This document shows, piece after piece, positions 48,103 through 57,054 of a stretch of DNA of 64,000 bases; the stretch's first letter is position 1, and each line of letters opens with the position of its first letter. Where the stretch lies: NCBI RefSeq assembly GCF_900169715.1, contig NZ_LT835161.1, positions 1,045,590-1,109,589 on the forward strand, given 5' to 3'. Made by a program: the position numbers and the translations under genes. The notes under the pieces were generated by a model that saw only the letters and a program-made list of their open reading frames with translations, had not been told where the DNA came from and searched no databases. The stretch comes from Kocuria massiliensis. Its GTDB lineage: Bacteria; Actinomycetota; Actinomycetes; Actinomycetales; Micrococcaceae.

Positions 48103-49110
48103 GTGAAGCGCCAAAGTATCAGCGAGACACCACCTTCCGCGCACACCGTCCACGACGGCGCGGGGAAGGGATCCACGATGCCAAGCCCCCACAGCGCGGC
48201 GTCGGGGTCCAAGGTGGGGTTGCGGCGAAAGCTCAAGGGATTTTTCCTTCTCACCAAGCCGCAAGTGATTGAGCTCCTTCTCGTCACCACTGCACCCACC
48301 ATGATTTTTGCGGCCGGTGAAATCCCGAATCTTTGGCTGATCCTCAACACCATGCTCGGCGGCGCGATGGCCGCCGGTGGTGCCGGAGCATTTAATTGCT
48401 ATATCGATCGCGAAGCCGACCGGCTCATGAAGCGCACGGAAAAGCGACCTTTGGTGACGGGTGAAGTTACTGACCGCGAGGGACTCGTCTTCGCTTGGAT
48501 ACTGTCCATCGTTGCTGTGGCCTATCTGACGATGTTCGTTAACCCGCTGTCGGGAGTTCTTGGCCTCGCTGCGATTCTGCTGTACGTGGTTTTTTACTCG
48601 CTCATTCTGAAGCGCCGAACTGCTCAGAACATTGTTTGGGGCGGCATCGCGGGGTGTATGCCCGTATTCATCGGGTGGGCCGCAGTTGAAAACAGGCTCA
48701 GCTTTTCAGCCGTGGTTCTCTTCGTCCTGATCTTCTTGTGGACTCCGCCTCATTACTGGCCTTTGTCGATGAAATACGCGGAGGATTACCAGCGTGCAGG
48801 CATTCCCATGCTGGGGGCAATCGCGTCCGCAAAGGCCGTCTCGGTTCAGGTTGTTCTGTACGCTTGGGCGACGGTCATCTGTTCCCTCATGCTCATACCC
48901 GTCGGTGGTGCCGGTTGGGTCTATGGTCTGACAGCGTTGATTGCAGGTGCCTGGTTCATCTGGAAATGCCACCATCTGCATCAATTGGCCTTGGCTGAGG
49001 AAGCCACGTCTCGAACCGCGATGGTGGTTTTCCACGCATCGATTACGTATCTGACCGTCGTATTTGTCGCTTTGGCTATCGATCCATTTGTCGGAGGGTC
49101 AGTCTTGTAG
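48103..49110 (+). CDS. ctaB: Protoheme IX farnesyltransferase (heme O synthase)
   Basis: Attaches a farnesyl group to heme B to make heme O for cytochrome oxidase. A 335-residue UbiA-family membrane protein with nine or so hydrophobic segments. The first acidic motif [20 protein letters not shown] (DxxxD) is near 105, and the second is seen in [20 protein letters not shown] near 225. GTG 48103 follows GAAGGG at 7 nt; the first 50 residues are polar and non-conserved, so an internal start is conceivable. Next to ctaA, its pathway partner, on the opposite strand. Confidence 0.95.
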   Translation: MKRQSISETPPSAHTVHDGAGKGSTMPSPHSAASGSKVGLRRKLKGFFLLTKPQVIELLLVTTAPTMIFAAGEIPNLWLILNTMLGGAMAAGGAGAFNCYIDREADRLMKRTEKRPLVTGEVTDREGLVFAWILSIVAVAYLTMFVNPLSGVLGLAAILLYVVFYSLILKRRTAQNIVWGGIAGCMPVFIGWAAVENRLSFSAVVLFVLIFLWTPPHYWPLSMKYAEDYQRAGIPMLGAIASAKAVSVQVVLYAWATVICSLMLIPVGGAGWVYGLTALIAGAWFIWKCHHLHQLALAEEATSRTAMVVFHASITYLTVVFVALAIDPFVGGSVL

Positions 49111-49145
49111 GCCAGGCTGCCTCACACCGAATATTTCGAGGAAAG

Positions 49146-49182
49146 AAAACCCCCACTCATCCCAGGGATGAGTGGGGGTTTT
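49146..49182. terminator. Bidirectional intrinsic terminator between ctaB and ctaA
   Basis: Stem AAAACCCCCACTCATCC / GGATGAGTGGGGGTTTT with a 3-nt loop; A-run on one side and T-run on the other, so it can end transcripts from both strands. Confidence 0.92.
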
Positions 49183-49204
49183 GGCGTGGTGACGATGGTT
49201 TTCG

Positions 49205-50218
49205 TCAGACGATTCCGTTGGCCTCCGCGATATCCACGCGGCTTTCCGCCAGCTGCCGCAAGGCCGGGGTGCCCAGGACCACCATGCGCTCGAAGAGGAA
49301 CGTGACCGTCGCTACCAGTAGACCTGCGCCCACGAGGTGAAGCCAGACGAGAGAGCTAGGAGACCCGGTGAAATATTGGGTGTAGCCGATGGCTCCTTGA
49401 AATAGCATCACGACGAAGATTGCCACGATGTTTTTGGAAACGGCTGGTGCCCACAGCCTCTTCTTCGCGAGGATGAAGGTCACGACCAAGAGAATCATCA
49501 GAGCCCAGACCGGTACCGAGTGGAATCGGGTCACCGTCTCTGGGTTGAAGGCGTGACGGGCGGAAGAAGCGTCCCCGGAATGAGGGCCGGTTCCCGTGAC
49601 CAACGTGCCCATGTACACGACCACGGTGGATAGAACGGCAATCACGAAACCGAGCGAGCGCTGCACATTATCCGGTCCGGGTGTATCCGACAGTCGTTCA
49701 CTCTCAATGACCGATCGCAAGGAATAACGGCGGGCCCTCGCATAGAAAATTGAGGCCATGGCGATCATGATTCCGGAGAGCATGAAATGCACTCCCACCA
49801 TCCAGGGATTCAATCTAACCAACACGGAGAATCCGCCGACGATGGCCTGCACGATGACGCCCACGCCCAATGCCAGCGAGATATAGAACAGATCGGTGTA
49901 CCGGCCGCGAAGACGCCATACCGCGATGAACGTCGCGAGGGCCACAATTCCGACGGCGCCGGTCAGCGTACGGTTTCCGAATTCGATGAAACCGTGGATG
50001 CCCATTGCCGGGACGTTCGTCCACGTCTCATCGGTGCACCGTGGCCACGTAGGGCACCCCAAACCGGAACCGGTCAAACGAACGAGACCGCCGGTAATGA
50101 CGAGCAAGAGGTTCACCAGAACCGAGGCCAGCCCCAGACGCCGAACCCACGCCGTGACATTGAAAGGGATCAGACGATCCGCCCATGAAGGCGAAGTTGC
50201 CGGAGCGGGCGTGGACAT
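49205..50218 (-). CDS. ctaA: Heme A synthase (CtaA)
   Basis: Oxidises heme O to heme A. The 337-residue protein has eight predicted membrane segments in two four-helix halves. In the first half are VITGGLVRLTGSGLGCPTWPRC (conserved loop with a cysteine pair) and IHGFIEFGNRTLTG; in the second half are histidine-bearing FHSVPVWALMIL and LVWLHLVGAGLLV. Fits Bacillus/actinobacterial CtaA. The ABC exporter genes lie upstream on the same strand, about 90 nt away, an arrangement I know from other Micrococcales. Confidence 0.93.
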   Translation of the reverse strand: MSTPAPATSPSWADRLIPFNVTAWVRRLGLASVLVNLLLVITGGLVRLTGSGLGCPTWPRCTDETWTNVPAMGIHGFIEFGNRTLTGAVGIVALATFIAVWRLRGRYTDLFYISLALGVGVIVQAIVGGFSVLVRLNPWMVGVHFMLSGIMIAMASIFYARARRYSLRSVIESERLSDTPGPDNVQRSLGFVIAVLSTVVVYMGTLVTGTGPHSGDASSARHAFNPETVTRFHSVPVWALMILLVVTFILAKKRLWAPAVSKNIVAIFVVMLFQGAIGYTQYFTGSPSSLVWLHLVGAGLLVATVTFLFERMVVLGTPALRQLAESRVDIAEANGIV

Positions 50219-50306
50219 TCTCAGTACCTCAATAATCTGACGACGACGCTAAACTCCTCCTATTATCCGCTGATCAAGTCGTCAGAAGCGAACTGATCGG
50301 TCGTGG

Positions 50307-51122
50307 TCATGACCACTTGAACCATCGCTTGGCGGCGTAGCCTGCGACCACGATCCAACAGATTAGGACCACATGGGGCCACCAGGCGACCTGGTGGGAA
50401 ACGAAATCGGCGCGGAGGGCGTCGCCCAAGGCGCCGGAGGGAAGCAACGCGACAACCCACCCGAGAAAGCCTGGTGCATGCTGCGAGGGGAGGAGGGAGC
50501 CGCCGACAGCCGCCAAAACGACCCACAGCGTATTCACCAAAGCCAACGTGGCTTCGGCTCGAACCGTACCCGCCACCAACATGCCAACTGCAGTAAATGC
50601 CGCGGCCCCCAAAATAAGGGTTGGAATGGAGAGCAATATCCCGGTCAAGGGTGGTTGCCAGCCGAGAATGACGCCGACGATCGCCATAACCACGTATTGC
50701 ACAATAACGATCGTGAGTACGGCAACTCCCTTGCCGGCGATGAGGCCACCCCGACCCAAGGGAGTGGTGGACATAAATCGCAAGACGCCGTAACGGCGAT
50801 CAAAGCCTGTGGCGATTCCTTGACCAGACAACGCGGTCGACATGGCACAGAGAGCGAGCACTCCCGGCAAGGCAAGATCTACACGGCCTACGCCCTTCGA
50901 TGCAGCCGTCGAATCCAGGAATCCCGTGAAAGACAATGCAAGGAGTGCCATCAGCGGGAACAAGATCAGCAACATCAGTTGCTCACCGTTCTTCAACATG
51001 GCCAACGTTTCGAACCGACCTTGCTCGAGGACGCGTTTGCTCGACGAGGCAGGTCGTCGTTTGGCCACCGTGGGTTCCGTCATGAGGTCTCCGTGGCGTT
51101 CTTCATTCGTGGGGGTACTCAC
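50307..51122 (-). CDS. ABC-2-type transporter permease
   Basis: A 271-residue membrane subunit with about six hydrophobic segments (LMLLILFPLMALLALSF, VAVLTIVIVQYVVMAIVGVI, LILGAAAFTAVGMLVAG and others) and the ABC-2 substructure GVLRFMSTTPLGRGGLIAGKG between helices 2 and 3. GTG 51122 overlaps the stop of the ATPase gene as GTGA; ATG 51083 with GGAGA is the alternative start. With the adjacent ATPase it forms an exporter. The cargo is unknown; the position beside ctaA makes a respiration- or heme-related substrate thinkable but unproven. Confidence 0.87.
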   Translation of the reverse strand: MSTPTNEERHGDLMTEPTVAKRRPASSSKRVLEQGRFETLAMLKNGEQLMLLILFPLMALLALSFTGFLDSTAASKGVGRVDLALPGVLALCAMSTALSGQGIATGFDRRYGVLRFMSTTPLGRGGLIAGKGVAVLTIVIVQYVVMAIVGVILGWQPPLTGILLSIPTLILGAAAFTAVGMLVAGTVRAEATLALVNTLWVVLAAVGGSLLPSQHAPGFLGWVVALLPSGALGDALRADFVSHQVAWWPHVVLICWIVVAGYAAKRWFKWS

Positions 51123-52138
51123 CGAACATCGCTCCCAGACACTTCGAGAAACAGGTCTTCGAGGCTCTTCGAGGTGAGCTCGAAGTTGAGGGGCAATTCG
51201 CCGGAACGTTCCCAAGACTTTGTCAGATAAACGAGGTGTTCAGGACGAATGGGCCCCGATAACTCATAGGTGCCGTGCTGGGTCTCGCGTAGTTCGAGAC
51301 TTTGGGAAAGGGCCTCGGGGAAGAGGTTCGTGAGGCTCAATCCGGATTGAGAGACCGTGAACCTCGCCCTTTGACCGCTAAATTCGGGCGACAGCAACTC
51401 GTGGACTCGGCCTTCGACGACGTTCTGTCCGGCGTCGACTATGTAGACATAGTCGGCTAGACGTTGTGCATCGTCCATGAGGTGAGTCGTCAAGACGATG
51501 CAGGTTCCTTCATCCCGCAGCTCGCGGATCAGGTCGAAAACGACCTTGCGAGACTGGGGATCGAGCCCTGCCGACGGCTCGTCGAGAAAAAGAACCTCGG
51601 GTCCGCCAACGAGAGCAGCGGCCATAGCAACCCGCTGCTTCTGACCTCCCGAAAGACGCCGCACGGGAGTTCCGTCAAATCCGTTGATCCCTAATCTTTC
51701 GATCAGCGCTTCAAGGTCTGCCGGGGTCTCGTACATCGAAGCCACGTGCTTGAGAAGCGGAATGGGCCGGATGGCCTGCGGAAGACCGCCGTCCTGAAGC
51801 ATAATGCCGACTCTGGCACGCAATTCGGGACCTGCACCCCAGGGATCCGTTCCGAGCAATCTCACGGAACCGGAAGTTGGGCGCATCAGTCCTTGAGCAC
51901 AAGACAGCGTTGTGGACTTACCCGCGCCATTGGCACCCAAGACGGCCGTAATCTCTCCACGCCGAGCTTGGAGCGTGATGCCGTTGACGGCATTAACTCG
52001 CGTGGGCGCACCCTCGGCACGGGATTCCCTGCGTGGTCGCCGAGCGGCGGGAAAATCTTTGTACAAGTCTTGGACGACCACAGCTGCGTCGCGTGTCGTC
52101 GCCTCACCCGGGCGCTTCTCATCTCCTAAAACTGGCAC
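51119..52138 (-). CDS. ABC transporter ATP-binding protein
   Basis: A 339-residue ATPase of the drug/lipid exporter type. Walker A GANGAGKSTTLSC near 70, Q-loop MLQDGGLP, signature LSGGQKQRVAMA, Walker B VLFLDEPSAGLD and the switch histidine in LTTHLMDDA. A C-terminal extension of about 100 residues (after EGRVHELLSPEF) is as found in DrrA/CcmA-like subunits. GTG 52138 is assumed as start; the first 50 residues include a basic non-conserved insert (RRPRRESRAEG). Translationally coupled to the permease. Confidence 0.92.
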   Translation of the reverse strand: MPVLGDEKRPGEATTRDAAVVVQDLYKDFPAARRPRRESRAEGAPTRVNAVNGITLQARRGEITAVLGANGAGKSTTLSCAQGLMRPTSGSVRLLGTDPWGAGPELRARVGIMLQDGGLPQAIRPIPLLKHVASMYETPADLEALIERLGINGFDGTPVRRLSGGQKQRVAMAAALVGGPEVLFLDEPSAGLDPQSRKVVFDLIRELRDEGTCIVLTTHLMDDAQRLADYVYIVDAGQNVVEGRVHELLSPEFSGQRARFTVSQSGLSLTNLFPEALSQSLELRETQHGTYELSGPIRPEHLVYLTKSWERSGELPLNFELTSKSLEDLFLEVSGSDVR

Positions 52139-52241
52139 CGTCCCAGTCTACGGCGAGCTTCCGCCCTCCTCAGCATTGAGACGGTGTGGTGTATGACAGG
52201 CGGCAAGGTGCGCCTTACTGGATAGGTCGGAATAAATTAGG

Positions 52242-52258
52242 ACATACTTTAGTTATGT
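52242..52258 (+). promoter_or_regulatory. Inverted repeat at the sufR start, candidate SufR operator
   Basis: ACATA-N7-TATGT, a perfect 5-bp inverted repeat that includes the ATG of sufR, in an AT-rich stretch between sufR and the divergent ABC genes. SufR-type regulators bind inverted repeats at their own promoter; a TACTTT element inside it could be the -10 of a leaderless transcript. Confidence 0.45.
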
Positions 52259-53055
52259 ATTCGATGAAGCACGCTACCCAGACCAAGGGTGCCTCGCCGC
52301 AGGTAGGTGCCGAGACCGAAGAACGGACCCGGGACCGGGTCCTGCAAGGCGTGCTTGCTCATGGCCCGGTGTCCGCTGCGGATTTGGGTCGCGTTCTGGG
52401 TCTCACTCCCGCCGCCATTCGGCGGCACCTTGAGGCCCTCGAAAAGGAACAGTTCATCGAGGTCACGGTGGTGCGCAAGCGCGGCGGCGGTGCAGGCCGA
52501 CCTGCCCGGAGGTACGTCATCGCACCCCAGGGGCATGCTGAACTGGGCAATGACTACCTGGGCATTGCGATTGAGTCGCTCCACACCATCAAAGAATCTC
52601 TCGGAGAAGAAGCACTTCGTGAGTTCGCCCAAAAACGCTTCGAGGAGATGGAGCGTCGCTACCGGCCGATCGTCGAAGCTGCGGGATCCGATATTAACGA
52701 CCGAGCCAAGGCGCTCGGTGACGCCATGACTCGTGACGGATTCGTCGCCAGCACCTCCGTTTTGGCGATGGGCGAAGCCGCGCGAACTGTCGAACTACCC
52801 GAGCACCTCCTCTCGAGCATCCAGCTCTGCCAAGGTCACTGCCCAGTCCGTGACCTGGCCCAAGAATTTCCCGAGTTCTGTGATGAAGAGACTCGGATCA
52901 TCGCCTCCCTCTTGGGAGTCGATGTCCGACGCCTTTCGACCATGGCCGGGGGAGCCCATGTATGTACAACACACATCCCCTTGGCTCGCGGGACACAGCA
53001 AGCCACGACCCCGTCACAGGGGAAAGCGACACACAGCAAGGAAGGGTCTCCATGA
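52255..53055 (+). CDS. sufR: SufR-type Fe-S-sensing transcriptional repressor
   Basis: A 266-residue helix-turn-helix regulator. The N-terminal winged helix (about 28-85) has [30 protein letters not shown] and the basic wing [16 protein letters not shown]. The C-terminal part holds the cysteines for an iron-sulfur cluster: CQGHC and, ten residues on, EFCDEET, then HVCTTH. ATG 52255 is chosen over the upstream frame because of conservation and the overlapping operator repeat; ATG 52264 is also possible. The stop overlaps the sufB start (ATGA). Expected to repress the suf operon when clusters are plentiful. Confidence 0.93.
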   Translation: MYSMKHATQTKGASPQVGAETEERTRDRVLQGVLAHGPVSAADLGRVLGLTPAAIRRHLEALEKEQFIEVTVVRKRGGGAGRPARRYVIAPQGHAELGNDYLGIAIESLHTIKESLGEEALREFAQKRFEEMERRYRPIVEAAGSDINDRAKALGDAMTRDGFVASTSVLAMGEAARTVELPEHLLSSIQLCQGHCPVRDLAQEFPEFCDEETRIIASLLGVDVRRLSTMAGGAHVCTTHIPLARGTQQATTPSQGKATHSKEGSP

Positions 53056-54509
53056 CTGAACAAGCTGAGCGAACAGCCGACGGCAACGTCATTTCCGACG
53101 TTCTGGAACGAAACCCCGAGCTCGAAGGAATCGGCACCTACCAATACGGGTGGTACGACTCCGACGACGCCGGACAGTCCGCAAAGCGCGGATTGAACGA
53201 GGACGTCGTCCGAGACATCTCCGCCAAGAAGAATGAGCCTGAGTGGATGTTGAACCTCCGGCTCAAGGCCTTGAAGTTCTTCGATCGGAAGCCGATGCCG
53301 ACGTGGGGAGCCGATCTGAACGAGATCGACTTCGACAACATCAAGTACTTCGTGCGTTCGACCGAGCGTCAGGCGGAGTCGTGGGAAGAACTGCCAGAGG
53401 ATATCCGGAATACCTACGAGAAGTTGGGTATTCCCGAGGCCGAACGCAACCGCTTGGTGGCCGGTGTGGCCGCCCAGTATGAATCAGAGGTGGTTTACCA
53501 CCAGATCCGTGAAGACCTCGAGCGCCAAGGCGTCATCTTCATGGATACTGATACGGCCCTCAAGGAACACCCCGAGTTCTTCGAAGAATACTTCGGCACC
53601 GTCATTCCGGTGGGAGACAACAAATTTGCTGCCCTCAACACGGCGGTTTGGTCCGGCGGATCCTTCGTCTATGTTCCCCCGGGAGTTCACGTAGAGATTC
53701 CGCTGCAGGCCTACTTCCGTATCAATACGGAAAATATGGGTCAGTTTGAGCGGACGCTGATTATCGCGGACGAGGATTCCTACGTTCACTACATCGAGGG
53801 TTGCACGGCTCCGATCTACAAGTCGGACTCGTTGCACTCGGCCGTCGTCGAAATCGTGTGCAAGAAGAACGCTCGCGTTCGCTACACCACGATCCAGAAC
53901 TGGTCGAATAACGTGTACAACCTCGTGACCAAGCGCGCCATTGCTCACGAGGGAGCAACCATGGAGTGGATCGACGGAAACATCGGCTCCAAGGTCACCC
54001 AGAAGTACCCCGCCGTTTACATGGTGGGGGAGCACGCGAAGGGTGAGACTCTCTCCATCGCTTTCGCCGGCGAGGGCCAGCACCAGGACACCGGGTCGAA
54101 GATGGTTCACATCGCCCCGAACACCTCAAGCTCGATTGTTTCGAAATCGGTGGCGCGTTCTGGTGGTCGTGCTGCCTACCGCGGGTTGGTTCAGGTGCGT
54201 GAAGGCGCCAAGCATTCCAAGAACAACGTGGTGTGTGACGCCTTGCTGGTCGACACCATCTCGCGTTCGGATACATATCCGTACATCGACATTCGCGAAG
54301 ACGAAGTGACGCTGGGCCACGAAGCCACGGTTTCGCGGGTCTCCGAGGAACAGTTGTTCTACCTGCAGCAGCGAGGACTCCCCGAGGACGAGGCCATGGC
54401 GATGATCGTCCGCGGCTTCGTCGAGCCCATCGCGCGCGAGCTCCCCATGGAATATGCACTCGAGCTCAATCGTCTTATCGAACTCCAGATGGAAGGATCC
54501 GTAGGCTAA
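53052..54509 (+). CDS. sufB: Fe-S cluster assembly scaffold SufB
   Basis: Core scaffold of the SufBCD complex, 485 residues from ATG 53052, overlapping the sufR stop. Typical segments: [63 protein letters not shown] (with conserved cysteine), [20 protein letters not shown], and [23 protein letters not shown]. No intein is present, unlike some mycobacterial SufB. Three nucleotides separate it from sufD. Confidence 0.98.
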   Translation: MTEQAERTADGNVISDVLERNPELEGIGTYQYGWYDSDDAGQSAKRGLNEDVVRDISAKKNEPEWMLNLRLKALKFFDRKPMPTWGADLNEIDFDNIKYFVRSTERQAESWEELPEDIRNTYEKLGIPEAERNRLVAGVAAQYESEVVYHQIREDLERQGVIFMDTDTALKEHPEFFEEYFGTVIPVGDNKFAALNTAVWSGGSFVYVPPGVHVEIPLQAYFRINTENMGQFERTLIIADEDSYVHYIEGCTAPIYKSDSLHSAVVEIVCKKNARVRYTTIQNWSNNVYNLVTKRAIAHEGATMEWIDGNIGSKVTQKYPAVYMVGEHAKGETLSIAFAGEGQHQDTGSKMVHIAPNTSSSIVSKSVARSGGRAAYRGLVQVREGAKHSKNNVVCDALLVDTISRSDTYPYIDIREDEVTLGHEATVSRVSEEQLFYLQQRGLPEDEAMAMIVRGFVEPIARELPMEYALELNRLIELQMEGSVG

Positions 54510-54512
54510 AAC

Positions 54513-55829
54513 ATGACTGATCAGATCAAACAGGATCAGACCGAGACTTCCGAAAAGGTCGACGGCGTTCACACCGGTGAAGCACGGCCCGCGATTCCCG
54601 GTATGGATCAGGAAGGCGAAAAGCTTTCGCCCGAGCTGTCCATCGACGACACGCTTCGTGCTCGCAAGTCGGATAATGCAGGTCAAACTGACTCGCAGGT
54701 CATGCATTCACGTGCGGAACGGCCCTGGAGCTTCGACGTCGCCGACTTTGCGCTCCCGAATGGCCGTGAAGAGGAATGGCGTTTCACTCCCATCAAGAAG
54801 ATCGCTTCCCTATTTGAGGATGCGGCCACGGACGTCGTCGACGGAAAGCCGGCATTCAGCGTCTCCTTCGACGGCCCTGAATCTTGGCTTGCCGGGACTT
54901 TGAACAAGGGCGAGGCCCCTCGAGACACCGTGTTGCGACCTGCGGATCGCGCAGCGGTGGTCGGATCTGCCAACGCTCCCGAGGCCATGCACGTTCTTGT
55001 CCCGGAAAACGAGGAACGTCAGGAACCCGTGACGGTTCGGGTAGAGGGGCACGACGCCTCGGCACGCTCGAATAACCACGTCGTGATCGAGGCAGGTGCC
55101 AACTCACACAGCACCGTAGTGCTTGAACACACCGGTTCGAGCCGCCATAACGGAAACGTGGAGATCATCGTTCGACAGGGCGCGAGCCTGACCGTCGTCT
55201 CCCTGCAAAGGTGGAACGACGACGCCTTGCATGTGGGCCAACATGATGCCGAGGTCGGTAAGGATGCGCACTACAAGCACATCAATGTGACGCTGGGTGG
55301 CAGCATCGTCCGTCTGAACTCAAATGTGCGGTTCTCCGCTGAAGGCGGCAACGCGCAACTGTTCGGCCTCTACTTCGCAGATTCGGGTCAGCATTTGGAA
55401 CACCGTTCCTTCGTGGACCACAACGCTCCCCGGAATACCTCCAACGTGTTGTACAAGGGAACCCTTCAAGGCGAGGATGCCCACACGGTTTGGGTGGGCG
55501 ACGTCCTCATCCAGAAGGCTGCAGAAGGCACCGACAGCTACGAGAAAAACCAGAACTTGGTGTTGACGGACGGTGCCCGCGCGGATTCCGTGCCCAACCT
55601 GGAGATCGAAACCGGCATCATCGAGGGCGCCGGCCACGCTTCCACGACCGGCCAGCTCGATGGGGAACACCTGTGGTACCTCATGGCCCGCGGCATCCCC
55701 GAAAAGCAGGCTCGTCGCCTTGTGGTCCGCGGCTTCTTGTACGAAATCATCCAGCAGATCCGTGTTCCGGAACTCGAGGACTCCCTGATGGACGCCCTCG
55801 AAGATGAACTGGCGATCAGCGACAACTAA
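54513..55829 (+). CDS. sufD: Fe-S cluster assembly protein SufD
   Basis: Partner of SufB in the SufBC2D complex. The 438-residue protein has a 70-residue polar, probably disordered N-terminus before RPWSFDVADFALPNGREEEW. A beta-helix core follows (LFGLYFADSGQHLEHRSFVDH, SNVLYKGTLQGEDAHTVWVGD, with the histidine at the SufB interface), and the C-terminal ARGIPEKQARRLVVRGFL signature. The long N-terminus suggests a later start is possible, but ATG 54513 follows sufB directly. Confidence 0.96.
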   Translation: MTDQIKQDQTETSEKVDGVHTGEARPAIPGMDQEGEKLSPELSIDDTLRARKSDNAGQTDSQVMHSRAERPWSFDVADFALPNGREEEWRFTPIKKIASLFEDAATDVVDGKPAFSVSFDGPESWLAGTLNKGEAPRDTVLRPADRAAVVGSANAPEAMHVLVPENEERQEPVTVRVEGHDASARSNNHVVIEAGANSHSTVVLEHTGSSRHNGNVEIIVRQGASLTVVSLQRWNDDALHVGQHDAEVGKDAHYKHINVTLGGSIVRLNSNVRFSAEGGNAQLFGLYFADSGQHLEHRSFVDHNAPRNTSNVLYKGTLQGEDAHTVWVGDVLIQKAAEGTDSYEKNQNLVLTDGARADSVPNLEIETGIIEGAGHASTTGQLDGEHLWYLMARGIPEKQARRLVVRGFLYEIIQQIRVPELEDSLMDALEDELAISDN

Positions 55830-55874
55830 TGCCGGCAGGCATCCCCGAACTTCATACACTTCAGAGGAGTATTC

Positions 55875-56639
55875 ATGTCCACTCTTGAGATCAAGGATCT
55901 GCACGTCTCGGTCATCCTCGATGACGAAAACACCAAGCCGATCCTCAAAGGCGTCAACCTGACCATTAAGTCCGGCGAAGTTCACGCCATTATGGGACCG
56001 AACGGTTCCGGTAAGTCGACCCTTGCGTCCACTATCGCCGGTCACCCGAAGTACACGATCGATTCCGGCGAAATCCTCCTGGACGGCGAAGACGTCTCCG
56101 AGATGTCCGTTGACGAGCGCGCCCGTGCGGGACTGTTCTTGGCCATGCAGTACCCCGTAGAGATTCCCGGTGTGACCATGTCCAACTTCCTCCGCTCAGC
56201 CAAGACCGCCGTCGACGGCGAAGCACCGGCTCTTCGAACCTGGACCAAGGACGTCAAGGCAGCCATGAACGAGCTGAAGATCGATCCGGACTTCGTCTCG
56301 CGTAACGTCAACGAAGGATTTTCCGGTGGCGAGAAGAAGCGCCACGAGATCCTCCAGCTCGAATTGCTCAAGCCTAAATTCGGCATTCTCGATGAGACCG
56401 ACTCCGGGCTCGACATCGACGCCCTTCAGGTGGTTTCCGAAGGCGTCAATAGGGCACACGATGCCAACGACATGGGCGTCATGCTCATCACCCACTACAC
56501 ACGCATTTTGCGCTACATCAAGCCCGACTTCGTCCACGTGTTCGTTGACGGCCACGTTGCGGACCAGGGCGGACCCGAGTTGGCCGAGCGCCTCGAGAAT
56601 GAGGGCTACGTCGGCTACCTTGAGGGGGCCGGAGCATGA
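55875..56639 (+). CDS. sufC: Fe-S cluster assembly ATPase SufC
   Basis: ABC-type ATPase, 254 residues. Walker A MGPNGSGKSTLASTI near 40, Q-loop FLAMQYPVEIPGV, signature FSGGEKKRHEILQ, Walker B FGILDETDSGLDIDAL with the SufC-specific DETDSGLD, and the switch histidine in LITHYTRIL. GAGGAG precedes the ATG. Stop overlaps sufT by 4 nt. Confidence 0.98.
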   Translation: MSTLEIKDLHVSVILDDENTKPILKGVNLTIKSGEVHAIMGPNGSGKSTLASTIAGHPKYTIDSGEILLDGEDVSEMSVDERARAGLFLAMQYPVEIPGVTMSNFLRSAKTAVDGEAPALRTWTKDVKAAMNELKIDPDFVSRNVNEGFSGGEKKRHEILQLELLKPKFGILDETDSGLDIDALQVVSEGVNRAHDANDMGVMLITHYTRILRYIKPDFVHVFVDGHVADQGGPELAERLENEGYVGYLEGAGA

Positions 56640-56977
56640 GCGAAGCAACGACAGAGAAGCCTGACGGGCGCCCGTCGGACCAAGAGATCGAGGACGCCCT
56701 GGCTAACGTCATCGATCCCGAGCTCGGGGTCAACATCGTCGACCTGGGCTTGCTGTATGGCACTCGCTGGGACGACAACGGTGCGTTGATCATGGATATG
56801 ACGCTGACTACCGCTGCCTGCCCTTTGCAGGACGTCATCGAAGAGCAGGTCACGCAGAACCTTGAGCCTGTGGTGGACGAATGGCATGTCAACTGGGTGT
56901 GGATGCCGCCGTGGGGTCCCGAGCGGATTACCGAAGAGGGGCGCGATCAGATGCGCGCTCTCGGATTCAATATCTAA
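56636..56977 (+). CDS. sufT: SufT/MIP18-family (DUF59) metal-sulfur cluster assembly factor
   Basis: A 113-residue protein with the DUF59 core: DALANVIDPELGVNIVDLGLLY, then MTLTTAACPLQDVIEEQV with the conserved reactive cysteine, and NWVWMPPWGPERITEEGR. These proteins aid maturation of Fe-S targets. It starts with ATGA overlapping sufC. In many actinobacterial suf operons, sufS and sufU stand between sufC and sufT; here they are absent. Confidence 0.93.
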   Translation: MSEATTEKPDGRPSDQEIEDALANVIDPELGVNIVDLGLLYGTRWDDNGALIMDMTLTTAACPLQDVIEEQVTQNLEPVVDEWHVNWVWMPPWGPERITEEGRDQMRALGFNI

Positions 56978-57000
56978 CGCTGCTACAGCACAGATGATGA

Positions 57001-57040
57001 GGCCGGGCCGCTCCCTTGTGGAGCGGCCCGGCCTTTTCTC
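57001..57040. terminator. Intrinsic terminator of the suf operon
   Basis: Fourteen-pair perfect stem GGCCGGGCCGCTCC / GGAGCGGCCCGGCC with a 5-nt loop, followed by TTTTCTC. Lies between sufT (+) and the convergent phoX. Confidence 0.92.
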
Positions 57041-57054
57041 TTCACCTGCGGCGG

